The notes beneath the pieces were generated by a model that did no database searches, was not told the origin of the DNA, and saw only the letters and a list, made by a program, of their open reading frames with translations. A DNA stretch of 18,335 bases. It comes from CAZYTO01 sp964650405. GTDB lineage: Bacteria; Acidobacteriota; Thermoanaerobaculia; Gp7-AA8. The DNA lies in NCBI GenBank assembly GCA_964650405.1, contig CAZYTO010000093.1, positions 1 to 18,335 on the forward strand. Reading direction: 5' to 3'. The position numbers were made by a program, and so were the translations under genes. This document shows positions 1-7,372 of the stretch, in pieces; position 1 is the first letter of the stretch, and every line of letters begins with the position of its first letter.

Positions 1-2
1 TC

Positions 3-761
3 AAGCACGAGTGCGAGAAGCGCTCCGTCCCGCTCTTCTCCACGCCGGCCATGTCCTCGGTCACCATCAACCGCTGCACGTACTTTCTCGAAGAGAACAT
101 GGCCCCGAAGATCACCATGCACTCGGGGCTGCTCGACGTCTACGGCATCGGCGTGCTGCTGCTGGGCGACAGCGGGATCGGCAAGAGCGAGTGCGCGCTC
201 GACCTGGTCTACCGCGGCCACCGCCTCATCGCCGACGACATGGTGGTCATCAAGCGCCACCCCAACGACGTGCTCCTGGGCTACTCGAACGACCTGCTGC
301 GCCACCACATGGAGCTGCGCGGCATCGGCATCATCGACATCAAGGACCTCTTCGGCGTGGCCTCGACGCGCGACGTCAAGCCCATCGACCTGGTGGTGAA
401 GCTGGAGAAGTGGGTGGAGGGGACGGAGTACGACCGTCTCGGCATCGCCGGCGAGACCTTCGAACTGCTGGGCGTCTCCAAGCCCTACGTCCGCCTGCCC
501 GTGGCCTCGGGCCGCAACCTGGCCCTCCTCGTCGAGATCGCCGCCCGCAACCACCTCATGAAGCTGCAGGGCTACGACTCGGCCCGCGAGTTCACCCGCC
601 GCATCGACGAGGAGATCGCCCGCCGCGCCGACGGCGGCGCCGCCCTGGACACGCTCCCTCCCTCCAACCACGAAGAGCGGGCCAGCTCCGAGTTGCGCAG
701 CATCCACACGCGCACCCGCATGAACCCGGAGATCCTGAACCGGGTACGGCGGCAGAGGTAG
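3..761 (+). CDS. hprK: HPr kinase/phosphorylase, 5'-truncated by window edge
   Basis: Bifunctional enzyme that phosphorylates and dephosphorylates the regulatory Ser of HPr (or a Crh-like protein), linking carbon status to the PTS. The frame is open from base 3, so about 252 residues are visible. The family is usually about 310-330 residues, so most of the N-terminal HPr_kinase_N domain lies upstream. Seen in the sequence: the Walker A loop GDSGIGKSE near bases 165-191, the LIADDMVVI segment, the family signature around RGIGIIDIKDLFG, and the conserved C-terminal motif PVASGRNLA. A short basic tail (NPEILNRVRRQR) ends the protein. rapZ follows 256 bp downstream, a pairing common outside Firmicutes in genomes with an incomplete PTS. 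An internal ATG at 51 exists, but homology continues upstream of it, so it is not the start. Confidence 0.96.
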   Translation, partial: KHECEKRSVPLFSTPAMSSVTINRCTYFLEENMAPKITMHSGLLDVYGIGVLLLGDSGIGKSECALDLVYRGHRLIADDMVVIKRHPNDVLLGYSNDLLRHHMELRGIGIIDIKDLFGVASTRDVKPIDLVVKLEKWVEGTEYDRLGIAGETFELLGVSKPYVRLPVASGRNLALLVEIAARNHLMKLQGYDSAREFTRRIDEEIARRADGGAALDTLPPSNHEERASSELRSIHTRTRMNPEILNRVRRQR

Positions 762-771
762 CGCGGTTCAT

Positions 772-1004
772 CCTGAGCGCGGGCGGGCGTGTTGGGCGGG
801 AGCGAAGGATCTGGCGGCAACTGCGCTTCCTGATTCTGCCGGCTGATCAGTTGCCTCACGCGGAGGACGCGGAGAGGAGCCTCAACCCTCCGCGATCTCC
901 GCGGGACCTATGTTTCGCCGCGCTGTGGGAGCGGCTCCGGATGAAGTCGCATGGCAATTGCCGCCAGATCCTTCGCTCCCGCCCGCCCGCCGCCCGCGCT
1001 CAGG
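772..1004. repeat. Large imperfect inverted repeat between hprK and rapZ
   Basis: The arms are 772-820 and 958-1004. The inner 27 bases (794-820 and 958-984) are perfectly complementary, and the outer parts match apart from small differences within the GC-rich segment. The arms contain the phrase AGCGAAGGATCTGGCGGC. Inside the loop is a second pair of imperfect arms made of CGCGGAG-type units (about 859-877 and 886-905), so the transcript could form a long nested hairpin. The element fills nearly the whole spacer and ends 13 bp before rapZ. It may be a dispersed intergenic repeat, a transcript-processing or stability element, or a weak terminator; it has no T-tract. Confidence 0.8.
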
Positions 1005-1017
1005 ATAAACTTCGAGT

Positions 1018-1884
1018 ATGGCCACCCCCGAGTATCTCGTCATCATCACCGGCCTTTCCGGCTCGGGGAAGAGCTACGTGCAGTCGACGCTCGAGGACCT
1101 CGGGTTCTACTGTTGCGACAACCTGCCCATCGAGCTGATCGAGCCGTTCCTCCATGAGGTGGCCGAGCACCAGAACGCCACGCGGGTGGGCATCGTGGTG
1201 GACGTGCGCACGCACGACTTCGCCACGATCTTTCCGCATTTCTACCGCGAGCGCATCCAGAAGATCGTGCCGCACACGGTCCTCATCTTCCTCGAAGCCA
1301 GCGACGAGGTGCTGGCGCGCCGGTACTCGGAGACGCGGCGGCCGCATCCGCTGGCGAAAGGCACGCCCATCGTCGACGCCATCCGCAGCGAGCGGGCCGC
1401 GCTCACCGAGGTGAAGTCGCTGGCCAACCTGGTCCTGGACACGTCCCAGTTCTCCGTCCACGAACTGAAGGCCGAGGTGATGAAGCGCTTCAAGCTGCCG
1501 GGCTACGAAGTGTCCATGCTCGTCACCGTCATCACCTTCGGCTTCAAGTACAGCCTTCCGTACAACCTCGACCTCCTCTTCGACGTCCGCTTCCTGCCCA
1601 ATCCGCACTTCATCGACGCCCTGCGGCCCAAGACCGGCCTGGACCCGGAGGTGAAGGAGTACCTGGAGATGCAGCCGGAGTACGGGCGCTTCTACGCCAA
1701 GCTGCACGACTTCGTCACGTACCTCCTCCCGGAGTACCAGCGGGAGATGAAGAGCTACCTGACCATCGGCGTCGGCTGCACGGGGGGCAAGCACCGCTCC
1801 GTCGCCATCGGCCAGCAGCTCGCCGACGACCTGCAACGGGAAGGTTGGACGGTGGAGATCGTGCACCGGGACTGCAAGCGGTAG
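1018..1884 (+). CDS. rapZ: RNase adapter / nucleotide-binding protein RapZ (YvcJ family)
   Basis: 288 residues, the usual family length. The N-terminal P-loop domain has Walker A GLSGSGKS at residues 12-19, followed by the family hallmark YCCDNLP and a VVDVRT strand. The C-terminal domain carries the near-invariant GCTGGKHRSV segment, which in E. coli RapZ belongs to the half that binds GlmZ/GlmY sRNA and glucosamine-6-phosphate. In E. coli RapZ guides RNase E to GlmZ and so tunes GlmS; in Bacillus, YvcJ hydrolyses nucleotides. Whether an sRNA circuit exists here cannot be seen. The ATG at 1018 is preceded only by a weak AGGAT some 10 bp upstream, with the inverted-repeat arm just before that, so translation may depend on how that structure folds. 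Confidence 0.96.
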   Translation: MATPEYLVIITGLSGSGKSYVQSTLEDLGFYCCDNLPIELIEPFLHEVAEHQNATRVGIVVDVRTHDFATIFPHFYRERIQKIVPHTVLIFLEASDEVLARRYSETRRPHPLAKGTPIVDAIRSERAALTEVKSLANLVLDTSQFSVHELKAEVMKRFKLPGYEVSMLVTVITFGFKYSLPYNLDLLFDVRFLPNPHFIDALRPKTGLDPEVKEYLEMQPEYGRFYAKLHDFVTYLLPEYQREMKSYLTIGVGCTGGKHRSVAIGQQLADDLQREGWTVEIVHRDCKR

Positions 1885-1895
1885 CCTTCATGGAT

Positions 1896-1916
1896 ACTCC
1901 GCGTTCTCCGCGTGAG
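1896..1916. repeat. Short CTCCGCG-type intergenic repeat
   Basis: Two tandem CTCCGCG units lie 12 bp after the rapZ stop. The same unit recurs inside the hprK-rapZ spacer (around 859-905). This is a low-complexity intergenic mini-repeat of unknown role, with no coding character. Confidence 0.5.
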
Positions 1917-1949
1917 CCGACCTCACCCCTGCCCGCCCGCCCATGGGGG

Positions 1950-1972
1950 TTCGGCACGATGCAATCGTGCCC
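1950..1972. repeat. REP-like palindrome, copy 1
   Basis: The stem-loop is GGCACGAT (1953-1960), GCA loop (1961-1963), ATCGTGCC (1964-1971): a perfect 8-bp stem with a 3-nt loop. The 23-bp unit 1950-1972 recurs exactly, in reverse orientation, at 3989-4011. The two copies bracket the low-GC secreted-protein gene. The exact repetition of unit and loop points to a mobile or dispersed REP-type element rather than a chance hairpin. Confidence 0.8.
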
Positions 1973-2084
1973 TACATTGGTCTTTTCGCAGGAGTTGATC
2001 GCAAGCGGAACCTTTTAGGCACGTTTTTCCGTCTCTTTGCTACGATATTCCATACGGCTAAAAAAGACGGCAATGGAAGTACAT

Positions 2085-2090
2085 GGAGGA
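2085..2090 (+). promoter_or_regulatory. Shine-Dalgarno site that fixes a TTG start at 2096
   Basis: GGAGGA sits 5 bp before a TTG at 2096. Starting there yields a typical signal peptide (MKRFVSLIALSLASLSVFAQ). Starting at the in-frame ATG 1943 would place translated palindromic repeat and a charged stretch in front of it. The TTG is therefore preferred. Confidence 0.75.
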
Positions 2091-2095
2091 ACGGC

Positions 2096-3694
2096 TTGAA
2101 GCGATTTGTCTCTCTCATCGCTCTTTCCCTCGCGTCTCTGTCTGTTTTCGCTCAGATTCCCCGAGTCAAGGCAACCGACCAACTGATCATGAACGATCAG
2201 GATGTTGACATCGGCCTCGTCGTTCAGGTCGGCAACACGAGAATGACGCTGAATGCACCTCACCTTGGTCCCGTATCCGCTCCCGGTCTGCCCAGCATCC
2301 TCCCAGCTCACGACGCTCGCGATCGTGACGAACTCGTCAGGTCGACTGCGGGAGCGATGTTTGCGAAGCTCGCGTATTCGAAGAAGGACTTTTTGGCGAC
2401 CGTCAGTATCGGCGACGGTTTTCGGCTCGAACTCACCGACCCTGAAAATGGCAAGGTGACCGAGAGCCTGAAAGACCCGACGGGCAAAGTTCTCCATGCC
2501 AGTTTCGCAAGCGGAATGCTCGACCGCTCCGGTCGCGAGATGGGCCTCTCTCTCGATGTCGTCGCTTCAGAGCTGGGTCTCGGTGCCGACTGGCCGCAAC
2601 AAGTAACCTTTTCCCGAACTGAAAACGGCCGTCTCACGACGGTGAACGACCATGCCGGAAACACTCTCCTTTACGTCTTGAACTATGGCAACGTCCGGGT
2701 CGCCTATCTTCCGGGCGGCAAGGCGCTCTTCTACGATCTTCCTCTCTCCACGGCTGCCTCGCCGCGTCCCTCCTACATGGAAACCGATCTTGGCGATAAC
2801 CCCATGGGATTCATGACCGGCGTCGCGATGGAGCGCATTCAGATCACAGCCGGCGGCGGCGTCTGTGCCTACCTTCGCCGCGCAAGCGCCGGCGCGATCA
2901 TGAGCTTCTGGGTGGCGCGCGACGCAAAGGGCCGCCCCGTCTATGGCTATCGCACTGCCGATCCGGACGGGAACGCACGCATCCAGTCGGCGCCATCTTC
3001 TTCGTCCGATCACGACCACGCCGCTCGGAGGCGTCTTCGGCCTGTAGAGCCGGAGTCCTTCTACAACTGCGGGTCCGAGACTACCTGCTCCACCTGTGAC
3101 TACTGTGGCGCTGATGGCGGTCCGGGTACGGATTGCACAACGACCACTTACGTGTGCTGGTCGGATGATGGCGGCGGTGCTGGTGGAGACTTAAGCGGAG
3201 GCGGTTCGGGAGGAGGCGGTGGGTCCGGAAGCGTTGCAGCGGGCAACCAGGTCACTGGCGATCCTGTCCTTTCTGCGCACGTGAACATGGCGCTCTCGAA
3301 CGCTCAGGGCAAGCTCCAAGACCTCAGTTCCAACTGCGTCCAGCAGATTCTCGGCCTTTCAGACGGGAACGGCCACACGCTCGGCCAAAACCTTGCGAAC
3401 ATGCCGAACGGCCCCTGGACGCCCTATACCTACATGACTCAGGTCCTCGGATATGTCAACGGCTACACCGCGGGCCAGTGCTCCAGTGCGAGCGCCTGGA
3501 TGCAAGGTATCTTCCAGACGCAAGTCAACGTCTGTACCTCCTTCAGCAATCTCTCGACCGGCATGGGCGGCAATGCGCTCATCCACGAGTTCCTTCACTC
3601 GATCGGCCTGCCCGAGCTGCCCAAATACCCTTATGCCACGATGACGTCCGCTCAAATCACACAGTTCGTGACGAACGCCTGCGGTGCCAACTAA
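2096..3694 (+). CDS. Secreted Cys-rich protein with C-terminal HExxHxxG metalloprotease-like motif
   Basis: 532 residues from the TTG start. Residues 1-19 form a Sec signal peptide with likely cleavage at VFA|Q. Residues of about 20-300 form a beta-rich region with an RHS/YD-like phrase (GNTLLYVLNYGNVRVAYL). Residues of about 324-355 are Cys-rich (a CGSETTCSTCDYC cluster), followed by a Gly/Ser linker near 357-380. The C-terminal domain has HEFLHSIGLPE at 497-507, where H497, E498 and H501 match a zinc-protease HExxH. G504 plus a possible third ligand (E507) resemble an extended gluzincin/metzincin-type motif. Several C-terminal Cys residues suggest disulfides outside the cytoplasm. Codon use is less G/C-biased than in all neighbours, and REP-like repeats flank the gene, so horizontal acquisition is likely. 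The family is not recognised; protease activity is inferred from the motif alone. Confidence 0.8.
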   Translation: MKRFVSLIALSLASLSVFAQIPRVKATDQLIMNDQDVDIGLVVQVGNTRMTLNAPHLGPVSAPGLPSILPAHDARDRDELVRSTAGAMFAKLAYSKKDFLATVSIGDGFRLELTDPENGKVTESLKDPTGKVLHASFASGMLDRSGREMGLSLDVVASELGLGADWPQQVTFSRTENGRLTTVNDHAGNTLLYVLNYGNVRVAYLPGGKALFYDLPLSTAASPRPSYMETDLGDNPMGFMTGVAMERIQITAGGGVCAYLRRASAGAIMSFWVARDAKGRPVYGYRTADPDGNARIQSAPSSSSDHDHAARRRLRPVEPESFYNCGSETTCSTCDYCGADGGPGTDCTTTTYVCWSDDGGGAGGDLSGGGSGGGGGSGSVAAGNQVTGDPVLSAHVNMALSNAQGKLQDLSSNCVQQILGLSDGNGHTLGQNLANMPNGPWTPYTYMTQVLGYVNGYTAGQCSSASAWMQGIFQTQVNVCTSFSNLSTGMGGNALIHEFLHSIGLPELPKYPYATMTSAQITQFVTNACGAN

Positions 3695-3988
3695 ACGCGA
3701 GTGCTGGGAAGTGACCTGGAAGCGTCGGCCCTCGGGAATGGCTGCATGGGGCTGGACTACGGTTATGGTCCGGCGACGGAGCGCCGGAAGAGATCCGGGT
3801 GATACACGCGGTATGCCGCAGCGTTTCCGCGCGCACTCGATGTTTCCGCGACAGCCAGGGATCCTCACACAAAACACGAAACCATCGCCTTCTCCCCGCC
3901 GCAGCGGCTGAGCGGAGATGATGCGGTAGTTGGGATCGTTGGTCTCGTACTTCGGCACGGCGCATCGGAAAGAAGGTCCAACTTCCAT

Positions 3989-4011
3989 GGGCACGATTGC
4001 ATCGTGCCGAA
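3989..4011. repeat. REP-like palindrome, copy 2 (inverted relative to copy 1)
   Basis: This is the exact reverse complement of 1950-1972. The stem is GGCACGAT (3990-3997), the loop TGC (3998-4000) and the other arm ATCGTGCC (4001-4008). Beyond the 23-bp unit the flanks of the two copies differ. No REP-associated transposase (RAYT) gene is present in the window. Confidence 0.8.
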
Positions 4012-4107
4012 TTCCCGTCTGCACCGGTCGCCGGCGGACGTGTGCCTGGCGCGGCATGTGAGGGGTCTGTGGCGCCGGCCACGATGGCACCCGGGAGTCC
4101 GCGGCAT

Positions 4108-4124
4108 GGCGATTGGAAATCGCC
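4108..4124. repeat. Second type of short palindrome
   Basis: GGCGATT, GGA loop, AATCGCC: a perfect 7-bp stem with a 3-nt loop. The arm-and-loop design is the same as in the 23-bp REP-like unit but the sequence differs. It lies 80 bp upstream of the DinB-family start, so it could also act as an operator. Confidence 0.5.
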
Positions 4125-4203
4125 GTACGTCCGGCGGTCTATCCTTATAACGTTTCATTCGCGAAGGAACCAATGAGCCTTGCTGCCTGTACGAGGTCTC
4201 GTC

Positions 4204-4746
4204 ATGCCTGACCGAAAGCCGGACCCCGGCGAGTTCGCTCCCCACCAGCGCCGCTACATCGACGCGGTGGAGGGCCCGATCCTCGACACCCTGAGCGCCC
4301 AGCGGCGCGAGGTCGAGCGGCTGCGGGCCGTCCCCGAGGCCGTGGCGGCGTTCCGCTACGCGGAGGGGAAGTGGAGCGTTCGGGAAGTCATCGGGCACCT
4401 GTCCGACGCCGAGCGGGTCTACGGATACCGGGCCCTGGCCATCGCCCGCGGCGACGCCACCGTTCCGAAGTACGACCCGGACGCCTACGTCGAGGCCGCC
4501 GGCTACGACGGGCGCAGCGTGGCCTCGCTGCTCGAGGAGCTCCTCGCCGTCCGGGAGTCGACGCTCCAGTTCTTCGCCAATGCCCCCGTGGCGGCGTGGT
4601 CGCGGCAGGCCGCGCTGGGCGGCAATCCCCTCTCCGTCCGGGCGCTGGCCTGGATCGCGGCCGGCCACGTCCGGCAGCACCTCGACGTGCTCCGTGACCG
4701 GTACGGGGTCGAAACCGGCGCGGACGTTCCCTTCCCGTCGGGGTAG
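4204..4746 (+). CDS. DinB superfamily protein (four-helix-bundle putative metal-binding protein)
   Basis: 180 residues, typical for DinB/YfiT-like proteins. Recognisable features are the WSVREVIGHLSDAERVYGYR stretch and the C-terminal AGHVRQHLDVLRDRYG helix, whose His residues match the conserved histidines that bind a divalent metal in this fold. Members include thiol-S-transferases such as bacillithiol- and mycothiol-dependent enzymes, but many have no known activity, and the name does not imply DNA damage control. ATG 4204 is chosen because GAGGT lies 7 bp upstream; an in-frame TTG at 4180 is less likely. The sigma-factor gene starts 71 bp downstream on the same strand, so the two could be co-transcribed. 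Confidence 0.85.
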   Translation: MPDRKPDPGEFAPHQRRYIDAVEGPILDTLSAQRREVERLRAVPEAVAAFRYAEGKWSVREVIGHLSDAERVYGYRALAIARGDATVPKYDPDAYVEAAGYDGRSVASLLEELLAVRESTLQFFANAPVAAWSRQAALGGNPLSVRALAWIAAGHVRQHLDVLRDRYGVETGADVPFPSG

Positions 4747-4817
4747 GGAAGTGACGTCCTGCAGACACTCCCTGTTGTCATCTGATTCTTCCAGAACTAT
4801 TGCATTCCGGAGGCCCT

Positions 4818-5483
4818 GTGACGAGCTTCGTTGAAGAGGACCACGAGCGTCGTCTGCTGGAAACGCTGGGCGACGGCAACCGCGAAGCCTTTTGGCCGTT
4901 GTGGCAGCAGTACCGGGAACAGATGTACGGAGTCTGCCTGCGGCAGATGAGCGGCATCCACGCCGATGCCGCCGACGCGGCCAGCCGGACGATGCTGGTG
5001 GCGTGGGAGAAACTGCCGCGCTCGGCACGCGAGATCCTGAGCGTGAAGGCCTGGCTGACGCGGCTCACCTGCAACGTCTGCTTCGACATGCACCGGGAGC
5101 GCCGGCGCCGCACCCGCGCTACCGACGCCTACAGCGTCGTGACGCAGACGGGTGTCCATCCCGCCACGCGCGACGTTCCCACGCCGGAACGTACGGCCAT
5201 GTCGGCCGAGGCCTGCCAGGAGATCCGGGACGCCATCGCCGGGCTCCCCCCGGCGTTGCGTGACGCCGCGGAGCTCCGGTTCCTGCATGATCAGCCCTAT
5301 GACGAGATCGCCCGCCGGGCGGAGATCTCCGAGGCCAACGCGCGCAAACGCGTGCAGCAGGCCCGGGAGATGCTCGCGGAACGGCTGGGCCGGGCCATCC
5401 GGCTGCGCTGTACGCGCCTGAACGACTCGCCGCGAAGCGCTACGGCTCGATCCACCGCGGCTCCGATGCCGTACCCCGATTGA
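4818..5483 (+). CDS. ECF-type RNA polymerase sigma factor
   Basis: 221 residues from GTG 4818, which has GGAGG 4 bp upstream. The sigma-70 region 2 part covers residues of about 20-95: a helix around FWPLWQQYREQMYGVCLR, then WEKLPRSAREILSVKAWLTRL and a basic HRERRRRTR end. Region 4 is in the C-terminal half: IAGLPPALRDAAELRFLHDQ, then the helix-turn-helix YDEIARRAEISEANARKRVQQARE. A basic, low-complexity tail of about 30 residues follows. No anti-sigma gene is adjacent, and the target promoters are unknown. The 3' end overlaps the convergent cytochrome gene by 44 bp, so read-through could make antisense RNA. Confidence 0.9.
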   Translation: MTSFVEEDHERRLLETLGDGNREAFWPLWQQYREQMYGVCLRQMSGIHADAADAASRTMLVAWEKLPRSAREILSVKAWLTRLTCNVCFDMHRERRRRTRATDAYSVVTQTGVHPATRDVPTPERTAMSAEACQEIRDAIAGLPPALRDAAELRFLHDQPYDEIARRAEISEANARKRVQQAREMLAERLGRAIRLRCTRLNDSPRSATARSTAAPMPYPD

Positions 5484-6777
5484 AGGACACGACCCAGGCG
5501 CCTGCCGTCCCGATGCGATGGCCGGCGTCGAAACTGAGCGGCGGGGCGAAGGGAGTGTGAAGCTGGGCGGTGGAATTGAGCGCGTCGACCAGCGCCGCGC
5601 GCGAGAGCTCGCGTCCGGCGCGCCGGAGCGCGTCCGCCAGCAACGCCGCCGCGGCCAGCGCGGCCTGCCGGTGGGGTGAGATCGCCGAGGGCGATCCCGC
5701 CGAGGGCAACATCGGGAACGCCACCGTGGACGGCAGCGGATTATCGGCGCTGAAGACGATCGGTCCAGCCAACGGCGCCGGCACGAGCAGGCGCGGCTGC
5801 CTCGCGGCGGCGTTCTTCACCAGCGCCTCCAGGGCCGCGGGATCGCCGGCGAAGAGGATGCTCTGCGCGTCCTTCATTTCCGCGGTGAGCGCAATCCCGT
5901 CACGAGCCGCCTCCTCGCGCGCCGCGCGTTCCACGGCCGGAGCAGCGCCGCCTGCAATCCAGAGAGGACTCCTGCCTGCGTCGCGGACCAGGGCGCGCAC
6001 CTGCTCCGGCAGGCCGCCAAAGAGGTCGAACACCAGCCGGTGGGACGCGCCGGCCGGCGACGGCGACAGGATCGCCAGCAGCGGCACGCCCGTCCGATCC
6101 GCCTCGGCTGCCAACGCTTCGTCATCCCCCGCCGGTTCGGCGATGACGGCCAGCGTGTCGCCCAATCCCCGCAATGCCGCCAGGCGATCGCCGGTGGCGG
6201 CCATGCGCAGCACGATGCGGCGGCCGAAGACGTTTCCACGGGCGTTGAAGGCGGCGGCCCAGCCTGCGAGCGCGTCCTGGGCCTCGGAGGAGGCGAGCAC
6301 CCCGATGCTCACGGCGTCGTCGGAGACGCCGGGATCGTTCGCCTCCCCGAGCGTCCGGAGGTAGGCGAGCAAAGCCGCCGCATCCACGCGGGACAGTTGA
6401 TAGCGCGGCATGACCTCGTTCAGCCGGTTTCCGGATGGATCGACTCCCATGGCGATGGCCCGCAGCAGGGCCCGCTCGTCGTACGGGCCGTGGCGCCGGC
6501 CGGAGGGGGCCGTGACGTCGTAAGGCCGGGTCAGCGTGGCATGCCGGATGTCGGGAGGAGCGACGCCGCCTTCCGGGCGACCGCAGCCGTCGGCGCCGTG
6601 GCAGGAAGCGCAGGGCGCGAGCGAGGCAGCCACCGGCGCGCGATCGGGTCCCATCGACGCCCGCACCTCGGCTCCTCCGCTCGTGCCGCGCTCGTAGATC
6701 TCGCGCCCGTTGCCGGCCGGCGGCGCGGCGGCGACGGCCAGGAGCAGCGCCAGCGCGGCGCGGTCAGCCGCGGTCAT
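5440..6777 (-). CDS. Cytochrome c / periplasmic substrate-binding-like fusion protein
   Basis: 445 residues. A hydrophobic N-terminus is followed by a mono-haem cytochrome c domain with CASCH at residues 56-60 and a probable Met axial ligand at M123 (RLNEVMPRY). From about residue 155 the protein resembles type I periplasmic binding proteins of ABC uptake systems (SIGVLASSEAQDALAGWAAAFNARG). It is probably exported. Such fusions are known beside SCO proteins and beta-propeller proteins, the neighbours found here. The start overlaps the upstream SCO gene by 14 bp, which indicates translational coupling. The binding domain may sense or hold a ligand for the redox system; no ABC permease is present. 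It is the last gene of a four-gene minus-strand operon and overlaps the convergent sigma gene. Confidence 0.88.
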   Translation of the reverse strand: MTAADRAALALLLAVAAAPPAGNGREIYERGTSGGAEVRASMGPDRAPVAASLAPCASCHGADGCGRPEGGVAPPDIRHATLTRPYDVTAPSGRRHGPYDERALLRAIAMGVDPSGNRLNEVMPRYQLSRVDAAALLAYLRTLGEANDPGVSDDAVSIGVLASSEAQDALAGWAAAFNARGNVFGRRIVLRMAATGDRLAALRGLGDTLAVIAEPAGDDEALAAEADRTGVPLLAILSPSPAGASHRLVFDLFGGLPEQVRALVRDAGRSPLWIAGGAAPAVERAAREEAARDGIALTAEMKDAQSILFAGDPAALEALVKNAAARQPRLLVPAPLAGPIVFSADNPLPSTVAFPMLPSAGSPSAISPHRQAALAAAALLADALRRAGRELSRAALVDALNSTAQLHTPFAPPLSFDAGHRIGTAGAWVVSFNRGTASEPRWIEP

Positions 6778-7372
6778 CGAGGACGCTCTGCACGACCTTG
6801 ATCAACTCCTGCGGCGGGGCCAGACCGAAGGCTTTCTTCCAGAGCCCGGTGCGCAGGTTCCCGATGAAGAGGAGGTTGGAGTGATCGGTGCGCTCATTCA
6901 CGGTCTGTCCCAGCTTGTGCAGCACCTGGGCGACGTTCTCTTTCGTCCCCGTCACCAGAACCAAGCCGGGCCGGGCCTTGAAGCGTTTCGCGTAGGCAGC
7001 CAGCCGGGCCGGCGTGTCGGTCTCGGGATCGACGGAGAGGGAGATGAGCAGCAGATCTTTCCCGGTGCGCTCACCGAACGCCTCCTGCATGGCCGCGTAG
7101 TTCTGGGCCATGAGCGGACAGGAGGCGTCGCACTGGGTGAAGAAGGTATTGATCACCACGACCCTTCCGCGCAGGAGGTCCGTGTACAGACGAACCGGTT
7201 CGCCGTTCTGGTTCACGAGCTCGATGTCGCCGAAGTATTTGTGTGCCGCCTCGCCCGGATCGCGCTGCGGCGGCGGTGTCGGACCATCGGCGGCCAGCGC
7301 CGCGCTGCACGCGATCGCCGTCCACAAGAGCAGAAGGGCTCGTCTCATCGTTCGTGTCATGGCTCGTCTCAT
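6764..7372 (-). CDS. SCO1/SenC family protein (second of two)
   Basis: 202 residues with an N-terminal signal sequence (hydrophobic stretch at residues 12-28) and a thioredoxin-like fold. The SCO copper site is complete: C81 and C85 in CDASCP, plus H164 in the DHSNLLF segment. SCO proteins deliver Cu to the CuA site of cytochrome oxidases or act as thiol-disulfide reductants in the periplasm. The gene starts inside an ATGA overlap with the preceding SCO gene and has AAGGAGG about 7 bp upstream. No oxidase subunit is encoded nearby, so the client may be the haem or beta-propeller protein of the same operon. Confidence 0.92.
   Translation of the reverse strand: MRRAMTRTMRRALLLLWTAIACSAALAADGPTPPPQRDPGEAAHKYFGDIELVNQNGEPVRLYTDLLRGRVVVINTFFTQCDASCPLMAQNYAAMQEAFGERTGKDLLLISLSVDPETDTPARLAAYAKRFKARPGLVLVTGTKENVAQVLHKLGQTVNERTDHSNLLFIGNLRTGLWKKAFGLAPPQELIKVVQSVLDDRG

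Larger units (their letters stand above)
3695..4203. other. Non-coding, hairpin-rich intergenic region
   Basis: About 500 bp without a convincing gene. Open frames on both strands lack consistent codon bias and recognisable domains. It holds four palindromes: a hairpin CCGGCG/CGCCGG at 3770-3787, the second REP-like copy at 3989-4011, a GTGGC/GCCAC stem at 4069-4082, and a 7-bp stem at 4108-4124. The first lies about 75 bp after the preceding stop and could aid termination, though no T-run follows. An AT-richer patch near 4140-4160 (CTTATAAC) could be a -10-like element for the downstream DinB gene; this is weak. Confidence 0.6.

Noticed and set aside
1943..2095. ATG at 1943 as start of the secreted-protein gene
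   Set aside because: It would translate the palindromic repeat and bury the signal peptide. TTG 2096 has an ideal ribosome site and gives a clean N-terminal signal peptide.
3359..4090. 243-codon minus-strand frame covering the second REP-like copy
   Set aside because: It runs antisense into the secreted-protein gene and its HDAIVP phrase is just the translated palindrome. No codon bias or domain.
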